Source: Candidatus Eiseniibacteriota bacterium
GTDB lineage: Bacteria; Joyebacterota; Joyebacteria; Joyebacterales; Joyebacteraceae
Assembly: GCA_030600655.1 (NCBI GenBank)
Contig: JAUVLP010000012.1
Span: 1 to 35,237, forward strand
Direction of reading: 5' to 3'
DNA length: 35,237 bases
Shown here: in pieces, positions 1 to 7,142 of the stretch
Layout of the letters: the number at the start of each line of letters is the position of its first letter
Position numbering within the stretch: position 1 is the first letter of the stretch
Translations under genes and position numbers: made by a program
The notes under the pieces: generated by a model
What the model was told of the DNA's origin: nothing
Seen by the model: only the letters and a program-made list of their open reading frames with translations
Databases searched by the model: none

Positions 1-1086
1 GGTGTCGACCTCATCCGTGTAGAAGTCGGACACTCTCTCGAGCATGTCGGGCAGATTGCCCGACCTCTCTCCGGCCGAGACCATACTGACTACCATCTTC
101 GGGAAGACCGGGGACTCTGCGAGCTTTTCTGAGATGGTCGCCCCGTTAATGACTCCTTCACTTACTTTGTCAATCGCCTGTTTCACGACGGTGTTTCCCG
201 AGGTCTCGGCGACTATTTCGAGCGCATTGACTACTGTTACTCCGTTTTCCATGAGCGTACCGAGTGTCCTGCTGAATCTGGCAACCGATGCCTTCTGGAT
301 GAGCTTCCCGAACATGGGCAGCTTGAGGATCATGCCGTCGAACTTGAGCCTGCCTGCCGGTGTTTTCTTCCACTTGAGGAAGAGGAAGGTCCCGAGTCCG
401 AGAATCAGGAGCTCCCAGAGGATGTTCTGCCCGAGGAAGCGTGATATCGCGATGAGCGCCGTAGTGAGCGGCGGCAGTGTCATGTCGAAGTCAGCGAAGA
501 TGACCTCGAATTTCGGAATCAGGAAGAACATGATGGCTATGACGGCGAACAGGAAGAAGCTGGCGATGAATGCCGGATAGGTTGACGCCGATATGATCTT
601 CCGGGTAAGGGCGTCCCTCGCCTCGAGGTAGCTGGCCAGACGTGCAAGCACGGCCGGCAGTGAACCCGACTCCTCGCCGGCTTTCACCATGGACACGAAG
701 AGCGTCGAGAAGACCTTCCCGTGTTTTGCGACTCCCTGAGAAAGCGTCGATCCAGCCTCGATGTCCGCGGCTATCTCCTTGAGTATGCCGGCTAGAGTCT
801 GGTTATCGATCTGGTCGGCGATTCCATCAAGACTCTCGAGTACAGGCAGACCGGCGTCCAGCATCGCGGAAAGCTGACGACAGACGACGGCCTTGTCCTT
901 CGTCTTCACTTTCTTACCGCCATGCGAGCCACGGGCCTTCTGCGCCGCGGCCAGCGGCGCAACGGAGATGACGACAAGATCCTCTCTCCGGAGAATGGAC
1001 ACGAGACCCATCTCAGTCTCAGCGGACCGAATCCCCTCTACGGTCTTGCCCCTGGCATTCTTGGCGATGTATGCAAATTCGGACAT
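1..1086 (-). CDS. pilC: PilC/GspF-family type IV pilus inner-membrane platform protein, 3' end off the window
   Basis: Inner-membrane platform of the type IV pilus, which couples the cytoplasmic PilB and PilT motors to pilin assembly and retraction. The frame is open from an ATG at 1086 to the window edge (362 codons; the family is about 400 residues), so only the C-terminal end is missing. It starts MSEFAYIAKNARGKTVEG, the usual PilC opening. Two GspF repeats are visible: residues about 65-190 (RQLSAMLDAGLPVLESL, then the hydrophobic stretch from about 172 to 191) and the second from about 260 (RFSRTLGTLMENGVTVVNAL, then SAGERSGNLPDMLE). A further hydrophobic segment lies at about 222-238. 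A purine-rich GGGAAGAG precedes the ATG. It lies 54 bp after pilT and is probably the last gene of the pilB-pilT-pilC operon visible here. Confidence 0.95.
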   Translation of the reverse strand, partial: MSEFAYIAKNARGKTVEGIRSAETEMGLVSILRREDLVVISVAPLAAAQKARGSHGGKKVKTKDKAVVCRQLSAMLDAGLPVLESLDGIADQIDNQTLAGILKEIAADIEAGSTLSQGVAKHGKVFSTLFVSMVKAGEESGSLPAVLARLASYLEARDALTRKIISASTYPAFIASFFLFAVIAIMFFLIPKFEVIFADFDMTLPPLTTALIAISRFLGQNILWELLILGLGTFLFLKWKKTPAGRLKFDGMILKLPMFGKLIQKASVARFSRTLGTLMENGVTVVNALEIVAETSGNTVVKQAIDKVSEGVINGATISEKLAESPVFPKMVVSMVSAGERSGNLPDMLERVSDFYTDEVDT

Positions 1087-1140
1087 CGTGCTCTTCCCTC
1101 TGCCTGAACGGCGTGTCGATACAGTCCGCGAGCGCCGGTT

Positions 1141-2259
1141 CTAGTTGGCTGCTCTACGCCCAAAAGTGGGTGTATTGATTCTCAGTTTCCCTAGCTCTCT
1201 CATCATTCCCTTGATGTCATTCGAGGACAGAAGCGCCGTTTCCGGCGTCAGATTCCCATCCTGCGTCAGCTTCAGAAGCGTCGAGTTCAGACTGTGCATT
1301 CCGTCCTTCGAGCCCGTCTCGATTGCAGATCTCAGCTGCTGGAGGTTGTTTTCCCTGATCAGGTTCCTCACAGCCGCCGTCGCCACCATCATCTCGGTCG
1401 CCAACTGCCGGCCGGTTCCGCTCGCATCAGGCAGAAGCTGCTGAACAAGCACCCCCTCGAGACAGAGCGACAGTTGCGTCCGCACACCCTGCTGCTCGTG
1501 TGAAGGAAAGATGTCGACGATTCTGCTTATCGCCTGTGGCGCCTCACTCGTGTGGACTGTGGTCAGCACGAGGTGACCGGTCTCTGCAAGGGTCAGCGCC
1601 GTACGAACCGTATCAAGATCTCTGATCTCACCTATGCAGATCACGTCCGGGTCCTGTCGCAACACCTGTCGGACGGCCTCCGCGAAAGACCGAGTGTCCC
1701 TGTCCAGCTCTCGCTGGTTCACGATGCTCCGTTTGTGCCTGTGCAGATACTCGATGGGATCCTCGATCGAGAGAATGTGAACAGCCTTGGTAGCGTTGAT
1801 GTAGTCGATCATCGAAGCGAGAGTCGTCGACTTACCGGAACCGGTCGGCCCACTCACGAGAACCAGGCCGTGCAGTTTCTCGCAGAATTCCTGCATGACC
1901 GGCGGGACGCCGAGTTCCTGCATGGAGGGGATCTCCCAGGGCAGGTGACGCACGGCGGCGGCAACGGTCCCACGCTGGAAGAACACGTTCAATCTGAAGC
2001 GTCCGAGTTCCTCAACGCTGAAGGACGTATCGAGTCCCTTCTCAACTTCCAGGCGAGCAATCCTCTTCTCATCGAGCATCGCGTACGAGAGCTCGCGCGT
2101 CTGATCAGGGGTAAGACGTGGGGCATCGAGGGGCTCCAGCTGGCCGTCGACCCTGAACTGGGGCGGCACACCCGGGGTGAGATGAAGATCCGACGCCCGT
2201 CGGGATACCATCTCCTCGAGGAGCGATACGATTGCTTCACTCAGACCGCTGTCCGACAT
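1141..2259 (-). CDS. pilT: PilT, type IV pilus retraction ATPase
   Basis: Hexameric cytoplasmic ATPase that powers pilus retraction and twitching motility. At 372 residues it has the normal PilT length. Visible motifs are the Walker A GPTGSGKS (137-144), Asp box SIEDPIEY (164-171), Walker B region DPDVICIGEIRD (203-214) and His box TGHLVLTTVHTSEA (227-240). The PilT-specific AVRNLIRE (296-303; AIRNLIRE in classic PilT) separates it from PilB/GspE and also from many PilU proteins. The ATG is preceded by AGGAGG, and this ribosome-binding site overlaps the TAG stop of pilB, indicating translational coupling. It has no promoter of its own that I can see. Confidence 0.96.
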   Translation of the reverse strand: MSDSGLSEAIVSLLEEMVSRRASDLHLTPGVPPQFRVDGQLEPLDAPRLTPDQTRELSYAMLDEKRIARLEVEKGLDTSFSVEELGRFRLNVFFQRGTVAAAVRHLPWEIPSMQELGVPPVMQEFCEKLHGLVLVSGPTGSGKSTTLASMIDYINATKAVHILSIEDPIEYLHRHKRSIVNQRELDRDTRSFAEAVRQVLRQDPDVICIGEIRDLDTVRTALTLAETGHLVLTTVHTSEAPQAISRIVDIFPSHEQQGVRTQLSLCLEGVLVQQLLPDASGTGRQLATEMMVATAAVRNLIRENNLQQLRSAIETGSKDGMHSLNSTLLKLTQDGNLTPETALLSSNDIKGMMRELGKLRINTPTFGRRAAN

Positions 2260-2268
2260 CTCATCCTC

Positions 2269-3804
2269 CTAGCCACTCGCGACGGAGAGCACCTCGTCTA
2301 TCGTCGTCAAGCCTTCGCGGACCTTCTCCATGCCGTTCACAAGAAGCGGCTTCATTCCTTCGGCAAGTGCCATGTCTCTCACGGGTTCACCCACATTCCC
2401 TGCCAGAACAAGTTCTCTGATGGCGCGTGTCACGGAAAACAGCTCATAGAGAGCCATTCTTCCCTTCCACCCTGTACCGGAGCATTTGGAACAACCAGCG
2501 CCTCGTTTGAAGACTGTGTCGGTGGCCTCCGGCAGCACGTCTCGGAATCTCTCGAGAAGCAGCGGTTCCAGATCGTATTCCTCAATGCAGTTCGCGCAGA
2601 TCGTTCTGACAAGTCGCTGCGCGATGACCAGGTTCAGGGATGTGCAGATCAAGTACGGTTCGGCTCCCATGTTGAGGAGTCGATCTATCGAAGAGGTGGC
2701 ATCGTTCGTGTGTAGAGTGCTGAACACCAGATGACCCGTCTGCGCAGCCTTGATGGCTATCGAAGCCGTCTCGAGGTCGCGGATCTCACCTACGAGGATT
2801 ACATCCGGATCCTGACGAAGAAACGACCTTAGAGCTGCGGCAAAATCCAGCCCGATCCCCGGCTTCGCCTGGACCTGATTGACTCCCTTGAGCTCATACT
2901 CGACAGGATCCTCTACGGTCATGATGTTCTTGTCAGGCGAGTTGATGTGTGAGAGCGCCGAGTAGAGTGTCGTCGTCTTGCCGCTTCCCGTTGGGCCGGT
3001 CAACAGAACCATTCCGTGTGGCGCGCTGATTGCGCTCTTTATGAGGTCAAGTGATGCGCCATCGAATCCGAGATCGCTCAGATCCGTCTTTAGATTTGTC
3101 CTGTCCAGGATCCGCATAACGACCTTCTCACCGTGTATCGTGGGGATCATGGATATGCGAATATCGACCTCTCGGCCCATTATTCTCACCCTGCAGCTAC
3201 CGTCCTGCGGAAGCCTGCGTTCAGCGATATTGAGCCCGGAGAGGATCTTGATTCTGGAAGTGATCGCCCACTGCATCTTCTTCGGAGGCGGCAGTATCTC
3301 ACGAAGCACACCGTCGACACGGAGCCGCACAGCAATGTCTTTGTCACGCGGCTCAATGTGGATGTCACTAGCTCCCTCCTGAATCGCCTGAAGCAGGATC
3401 AGATTGACAAGCCTGATAACTGGAGCATCGTTCGGCTCAATCGAGAGCTGCTCTGCATCTCCGCTGCCGACTGTGCCGACGTCGACCTCAACCTCAACGA
3501 TGCTCTGAATCGATTTCTCAATGTCAATCTCATCGCCGTAGAATTTCTCGATCGCGGCTTGGATCAAATCGGGATCAGCCTTGACTGGGCGGACATCATA
3601 TCCGGTGTTCGCAGCGACGGTGTCGGTAGCTATGACGTCCAGTGGATCATCCATAGCAACCAGAAGACCGCCGTCCTCTCGCGCCACGGCGATGAGGTGG
3701 AAGCGCCTTGCCATCTCCCGCGGAACGAGCTGGGTCACATGCGAGTCAACCTCGAAGGTCGCGAGATCCAGCTGGGGCCGTGTCTGTGATTCTGCATACG
3801 TCAC
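2269..3804 (-). CDS. pilB: PilB/GspE-family type IV pilus assembly ATPase with a short N-terminus
   Basis: Extension ATPase of the type IV pilus (GspE/PilB family; 511 residues, where PilB is usually 560-570). Part of the MshEN/T2SSE N domain is present (LVPREMARRFHLIAV, about 26-40). The ATPase core follows: Walker A GPTGSGKT (270-277), Asp box VEDPVEYE (about 297-304), Walker B DPDVILVGEIRD (332-343) and His box TGHLVFSTLHTND (356-368). A zinc site of paired cysteines lies at C403/C406 and C438/C441. The start is a GTG at 3804 with AGGGA just upstream and an in-frame stop a few codons before it, so the missing 50-60 N-terminal residues are not simply a mis-chosen start. A consensus sigma-54 promoter lies about 63 bp upstream. 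Confidence 0.93.
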   Translation of the reverse strand: MTYAESQTRPQLDLATFEVDSHVTQLVPREMARRFHLIAVAREDGGLLVAMDDPLDVIATDTVAANTGYDVRPVKADPDLIQAAIEKFYGDEIDIEKSIQSIVEVEVDVGTVGSGDAEQLSIEPNDAPVIRLVNLILLQAIQEGASDIHIEPRDKDIAVRLRVDGVLREILPPPKKMQWAITSRIKILSGLNIAERRLPQDGSCRVRIMGREVDIRISMIPTIHGEKVVMRILDRTNLKTDLSDLGFDGASLDLIKSAISAPHGMVLLTGPTGSGKTTTLYSALSHINSPDKNIMTVEDPVEYELKGVNQVQAKPGIGLDFAAALRSFLRQDPDVILVGEIRDLETASIAIKAAQTGHLVFSTLHTNDATSSIDRLLNMGAEPYLICTSLNLVIAQRLVRTICANCIEEYDLEPLLLERFRDVLPEATDTVFKRGAGCSKCSGTGWKGRMALYELFSVTRAIRELVLAGNVGEPVRDMALAEGMKPLLVNGMEKVREGLTTIDEVLSVASG

Positions 3805-3866
3805 TAGAAAGTCCCTTCAATCCACCCTGACATATGGCCAAATGAGAGCCTGCAGTATCCAATGGC

Positions 3867-3882
3867 TGCAAGGCTCGTGCCA
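3867..3882 (-). promoter_or_regulatory. sigma-54 (RpoN) -24/-12 promoter of pilB-pilT-pilC
   Basis: Read on the minus strand the site is TGGCACGAGCCTTGCA. It fits the RpoN consensus TGGCACG-N4-TTGCW at every defined base, with the invariant GG and GC at the canonical spacing. It lies in the 192-bp gap upstream of pilB and points towards it. The start of transcription would be near 3855, giving a leader of about 50 nt. It implies control by a sigma-54 activator not present in this window. Confidence 0.8.
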
Positions 3883-3996
3883 GTCCTTCTTGACTATCTG
3901 ACAATATGGTGACCAAGTGTAAGCACTTGCGTGCCTGCACGTTAGAACCTGTCCGGAATCCCGTAGGCGGCCTCCACGCTACAATATTCATGAGGC

Positions 3997-5103
3997 CTAT
4001 TCGCCCTGGGAATGAAGCTGTTTCGCATCATGCAAGGGCACCGAGCCGAAGATCGGATACGGCACGTGTTCACTGCTCTCACGCTTGTCTGTGAAACTCA
4101 GAAAAGCCTCAACTATGACCGGGTCGAATTGCGTTCCTGCACCATCCTTAAAGATCTGAATCGCCTCTTCCGAGGTCATTGGCTCTCTGTATGGACGCTT
4201 CGATGTGAGTGCGTCATACGCGTCCGCCACGGACAGGATTCTCGCACCAAGCGGAATGTCCGGACCTGCGAGTCCGTCCGGGTAGCCGCTGCCGTCGAAC
4301 CGTTCGTGATGATGTCTCACCATTTTGATAACGTCCCTGAGTTCATCAATCGGATCGAGGATCCTTGCAGCAAGAACCGGGTGTTCCTTAACGGATTCCC
4401 ACTCCATCGCATCGAGTTTCCCAGGCTTGTTCAGCACGCTCTCTTTCACGCCGATCTTGCCGATGTCATGAAGGAACCCCGCAATCCAGATGCTCTGTAT
4501 CTCGGCTTCGGAAAGGGACAAGTACCTCGCGATGCGGACGGACTCCTCCGCCACCCTGGCCGAATGGCCCTGCGTGTACTCATCCTTGGCCTCCAGCGCC
4601 TGTGCAAGAGCCTTAATGCTCCCTATGAACAGACTTCTCAGATTGTCGTTGGCGCTGTTGAGTTGCTTCGTCCGCTCGTGCACCATGGATTCCAGGTTCC
4701 GTTGATACTCGCGGTTCTGAGCGACCAGACGCTTCTTCTCAACAGCCCTCTCTACCGTCAGTGTCAGCATATCCAGGTTGAGAGGTTTCGAGAGATGATC
4801 GTGGGCGCCGAGCTTCATGGCTTCCACAGCGGCAGCAAGATCCGGCGCTCCGGTCATGATTATGACGGCGACGTCCTCATCAGTCAGTCTGATGCGGCGG
4901 AGCATCTCGATGCCGCTCATGCCCGGCATGTTGACGTCGGAGAGAATCCCGTCGTACGCACACAGGGACAGCATGCTCAGAGCCGTTTCCGCATCCTGGG
5001 CGAGATCGCACTCGTACCCATCGTCGGTCAGCTTGAGCTTCACCAGTTCCCTGATGCTCGGCTCGTCATCCACAATGAGGATCTTGCCCTTCGCGTCAGC
5101 CAA
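3997..5103 (-). CDS. Response regulator with receiver and HD-GYP domains (probable cyclic-di-GMP phosphodiesterase, RpfG-like)
   Basis: Two-domain signalling protein. From a TTG at 5103 (product MADAKGKILIVDDE...) it has 368 residues. The receiver domain covers about 5-120, with acidic DDE near 12-14, phospho-acceptor Asp56 in ILSDVNMPG and Lys106 in LSKPLNLD. A coiled-coil linker (about 120-160) leads to the HD-GYP domain with GFLHDIGK (HD at 212-213) and HHERFDGSGYPDG (265-277), the residues that bind the metal centre and define GYP. These domains are known to hydrolyse cyclic-di-GMP. The open frame extends to a GTG at 5148 and an ATG at 5136, but those residues are low-complexity and lack a good ribosome-binding site. 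It stands alone behind pilB, so a role in switching motility is plausible but inferred. Confidence 0.9.
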   Translation of the reverse strand: MADAKGKILIVDDEPSIRELVKLKLTDDGYECDLAQDAETALSMLSLCAYDGILSDVNMPGMSGIEMLRRIRLTDEDVAVIIMTGAPDLAAAVEAMKLGAHDHLSKPLNLDMLTLTVERAVEKKRLVAQNREYQRNLESMVHERTKQLNSANDNLRSLFIGSIKALAQALEAKDEYTQGHSARVAEESVRIARYLSLSEAEIQSIWIAGFLHDIGKIGVKESVLNKPGKLDAMEWESVKEHPVLAARILDPIDELRDVIKMVRHHHERFDGSGYPDGLAGPDIPLGARILSVADAYDALTSKRPYREPMTSEEAIQIFKDGAGTQFDPVIVEAFLSFTDKRESSEHVPYPIFGSVPLHDAKQLHSQGE

Positions 5104-5236
5104 ACCTCGTCCCCCAGCTCTTGCCGCACCAATCATGCCGCGCAGCACACAGCGTCCAGCGCACCTACTGATGCCTGTCCGTCACAGCACGCCCACTCAC
5201 ACAAGACAAGCGCGCTCCTCAACTGTGCTGCAACAA

Positions 5237-5252
5237 AGCAAGGACCGTACCA
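5237..5252 (-). promoter_or_regulatory. Probable sigma-54 promoter of the HD-GYP regulator
   Basis: The minus strand reads TGGTACGGTCCTTGCT, one base away from TGGCACG-N4-TTGCW (T for C in the -24 box), with GG and GC correctly spaced. It lies about 85-130 bp upstream of the possible starts of the receiver/HD-GYP gene and points towards it. It is the second site of this class within 1.4 kb. Confidence 0.6.
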
Positions 5253-5586
5253 GTGAAAGAGTGGCTACCGACCGCTAATGCCTATGGCTGGGCGCGACCG
5301 CACTGTGCGACCGCTATACCGGCACGAGCTGACTGTGCAGATACTCGAATCGCCTTAAGAGCGTGTCGAAAATTGGAGCAGGTGAGAGATCAAATGGTGG
5401 GGTGTTCAGTGATTGAACAGAAGGAGGCATTCAAATGAGTGCAAACGGCAAGGAACACCCCATACGGGGTGTTCAACATTTGGACGGAGATACTGCCGCT
5501 CCCGGGGAAACGCATAACCTGACTGTTGCAGAGAACAGCCCGGGCTTCGCAGGAGCGGAGAACCGGCCTTCGCCGGCGCGGACATG
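5253..5586. other. Gene-free regulatory region with palindromes and a repeated decamer
   Basis: No confident gene lies between the HD-GYP regulator and the small gene ending at 5587. It contains TGTTCA-N5-TGAACA at 5403-5419, a 9-bp inverted repeat GAACACCCC-ATAC-GGGGTGTTC at 5453-5474, and the decamer GGGGTGTTCA at both 5399-5408 and 5466-5475. These lie about 150-240 bp upstream of the sigma-54-like site at 5237-5252, the usual distance for activator binding. Two short plus-strand frames (5253-5438 and 5435-5650) overlap by ATGA; the second has AAGGAGG before its ATG. Neither product looks like a known protein. A small GC hairpin at 5563-5576 could end the gene at 5587. Confidence 0.5.
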
Positions 5587-5913
5587 TTACCGCCCGAGAT
5601 CGAAGATATCGATCTCCTTCCACTCCCAGGCAAGCTTGTCCCACTTGTAGTAGCGCACTACGTCTACGACTTCGTTCTCGGAGTATATGTTTTCGAACTC
5701 CGTCTCCGACCCAACGCGCTTGGAGTAGGCGGCCTTCCGCTCGAGGAAGAGAGCCTTCACAGTTCGCTCAAGCATCATTCTCCCCGAAGCTCCGTCGAAG
5801 ACAACAGTCTCCACGGATTTCCTCCGCTCGGGATATTCCTCAAAAGTGTGCTCGATGAAACCGAAGAGCTTCTCGATCTTGTCGAGGAGCCCATCCCACT
5901 TCGTCTGGTGCAT
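5587..5913 (-). CDS. Conserved-looking protein of unknown function
   Basis: I do not recognise this 108-residue protein. It starts at ATG 5913, chosen because AAGGAGGGGGA lies directly upstream; the frame runs on to 5970 without another good start. The product (MHQTKWDGLLDKIEKLFGF...) is soluble, rich in Glu, Lys and aromatic residues, and without signal peptide or membrane segment. An amphipathic N-terminal helix is followed by a mixed segment with FDGASGRMMLERT and a C-terminal YYKWDKLAWEWKEIDIF. It is a single gene divergent from the threonine dehydrogenase gene, separated by about 150 bp. Good start signal and composition make it a real gene; its function is open. Confidence 0.7.
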   Translation of the reverse strand: MHQTKWDGLLDKIEKLFGFIEHTFEEYPERRKSVETVVFDGASGRMMLERTVKALFLERKAAYSKRVGSETEFENIYSENEVVDVVRYYKWDKLAWEWKEIDIFDLGR

Positions 5914-6064
5914 TCCCCCTCCTTGGCCCAAATGCGTCTCCCTATAATCATAGCTCGAGTTGGGTTCCACAAGAAGCAGGTTCTGCGTAGGCCGGCCTCT
6001 CGGCTAGAGTCGCCTTCCCACCCCATATCTGTTAGGGTTGCAGCATCAGAGGTGTTTCCCGATC

Positions 6065-7078
6065 ATGCACGAAGCAACCAGGAAGGACAATATAGTGGCT
6101 GGAGAGGGGATCAAACGGGTACTGGTCACGGGATCCGAGGGACAGATCGGATCCGAACTGACGCGGGAACTCAGGAAGCGATATGGCGATGATTGCGTGG
6201 TTGCCAGCGATATCAAGGATTCAAGTGTGGGCAGCAGCAGCGCTACCGGACCCTACGAACGCCTCGATGTCACAGATCATGCAGCATTCAAAGACATCGT
6301 TGACTCACAGCGAATTGACACGATAGTCCACCTCGCGGCGATTCTGTCCGCCACCGGCGAGAAGGCCCCACTGCAGGCGTGGAACGTCAATGTCACAGGG
6401 CTCATCAATGCACTCGAAATAGCGCGAGAGTGTGAGCTGACTCAGGTGCTCTGCCCAAGCTCAATAGCTGTGTTCGGTGCCGGATGTCCGCGAGAGGACA
6501 CGCCGCAGGAAACGGTGCTCAAACCTACGACCATCTACGGAGTCACCAAGGTCACGGGGGAGCTTCTTTGTGACTACTACGTGCGCCGATTCAATGTGGA
6601 CGCGCGGGGACTCCGCTACCCGGGGATTATCTCAGCCGAGACTCTCCCAGGCGGCGGGACGACAGACTACGCCGTCGACATATACTACAAAGCTATTGAG
6701 AAGAAACGATACACGTGCTTCGTCAAGGCGGACACCAGACTGCCGATGATGTACATGCCGGACTGTATCAAGGGCACGATCGATCTCATGGAAGCCGACT
6801 TTGATCTGCTTGAGCATCACGGCGATTTCAACATGGGCTCGATGAGCTTCACTGTCCAGGAATTGGCCGATTCGATCCGCCGGCACATCCCGGAGTTCGA
6901 GGTCACCTACGAACCTGACTACCGCCAGGCAATCGCGGATTCATGGCCGGCCTCTATAGATGACTCCGCAGCGCGTCGGGAATGGAGATGGAGCCCCCGC
7001 TACGATCTTGAGACGATGACCGCCGACATGCTCGACATACTGTCTAAACGGCACGCCTTGGACAAGCTGTATGGCTAG
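6065..7078 (+). CDS. tdh: L-threonine 3-dehydrogenase, epimerase-like (extended SDR) type
   Basis: NAD-dependent oxidation of L-threonine to 2-amino-3-oxobutyrate, the step before Kbl in threonine breakdown. The protein (337 residues from ATG 6065, with AGAGGTG upstream; a TTG at 6038 is an alternative) belongs to the extended SDR/UDP-galactose-epimerase-like threonine dehydrogenases, not the zinc alcohol-dehydrogenase type of E. coli. The Rossmann motif TGSEGQIG lies at about 22-29 and the catalytic Tyr158/Lys162 in TIYGVTKVTGE. The stretches LRYPGIISAE, GGGTTDYAVDI and DTRLPMMYMPDC match the hallmark region of animal and bacterial SDR-type TDH. It converges with kbl, its pathway partner, across a shared hairpin terminator. 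Confidence 0.88.
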   Translation: MHEATRKDNIVAGEGIKRVLVTGSEGQIGSELTRELRKRYGDDCVVASDIKDSSVGSSSATGPYERLDVTDHAAFKDIVDSQRIDTIVHLAAILSATGEKAPLQAWNVNVTGLINALEIARECELTQVLCPSSIAVFGAGCPREDTPQETVLKPTTIYGVTKVTGELLCDYYVRRFNVDARGLRYPGIISAETLPGGGTTDYAVDIYYKAIEKKRYTCFVKADTRLPMMYMPDCIKGTIDLMEADFDLLEHHGDFNMGSMSFTVQELADSIRRHIPEFEVTYEPDYRQAIADSWPASIDDSAARREWRWSPRYDLETMTADMLDILSKRHALDKLYG

Positions 7079-7090
7079 CCTGCACGCGCA

Positions 7091-7138
7091 ACGGGCGTTA
7101 TGCTCCCAACCTGCCTATCGGGAGCATCCGGCGCCCGT
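7091..7138. terminator. Bidirectional terminator between tdh and kbl
   Basis: ACGGGCG pairs with CGCCCGT and, after a small internal loop, ATGCTCCC pairs with GGGAGCAT around a 12-nt loop. It fills the 64-bp gap between the convergent stops at 7078 and 7143, so it can serve both genes. Confidence 0.7.
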
Positions 7139-7142
7139 GCGA

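Noticed and set aside
4012-5256. A 414-codon plus-strand frame opposite the HD-GYP regulator, and similar long frames at 1552-2715 and 23172-24470
   Set aside because: Each is fully antisense to a gene with clear motifs and shows no domain, start signal or composition of its own.
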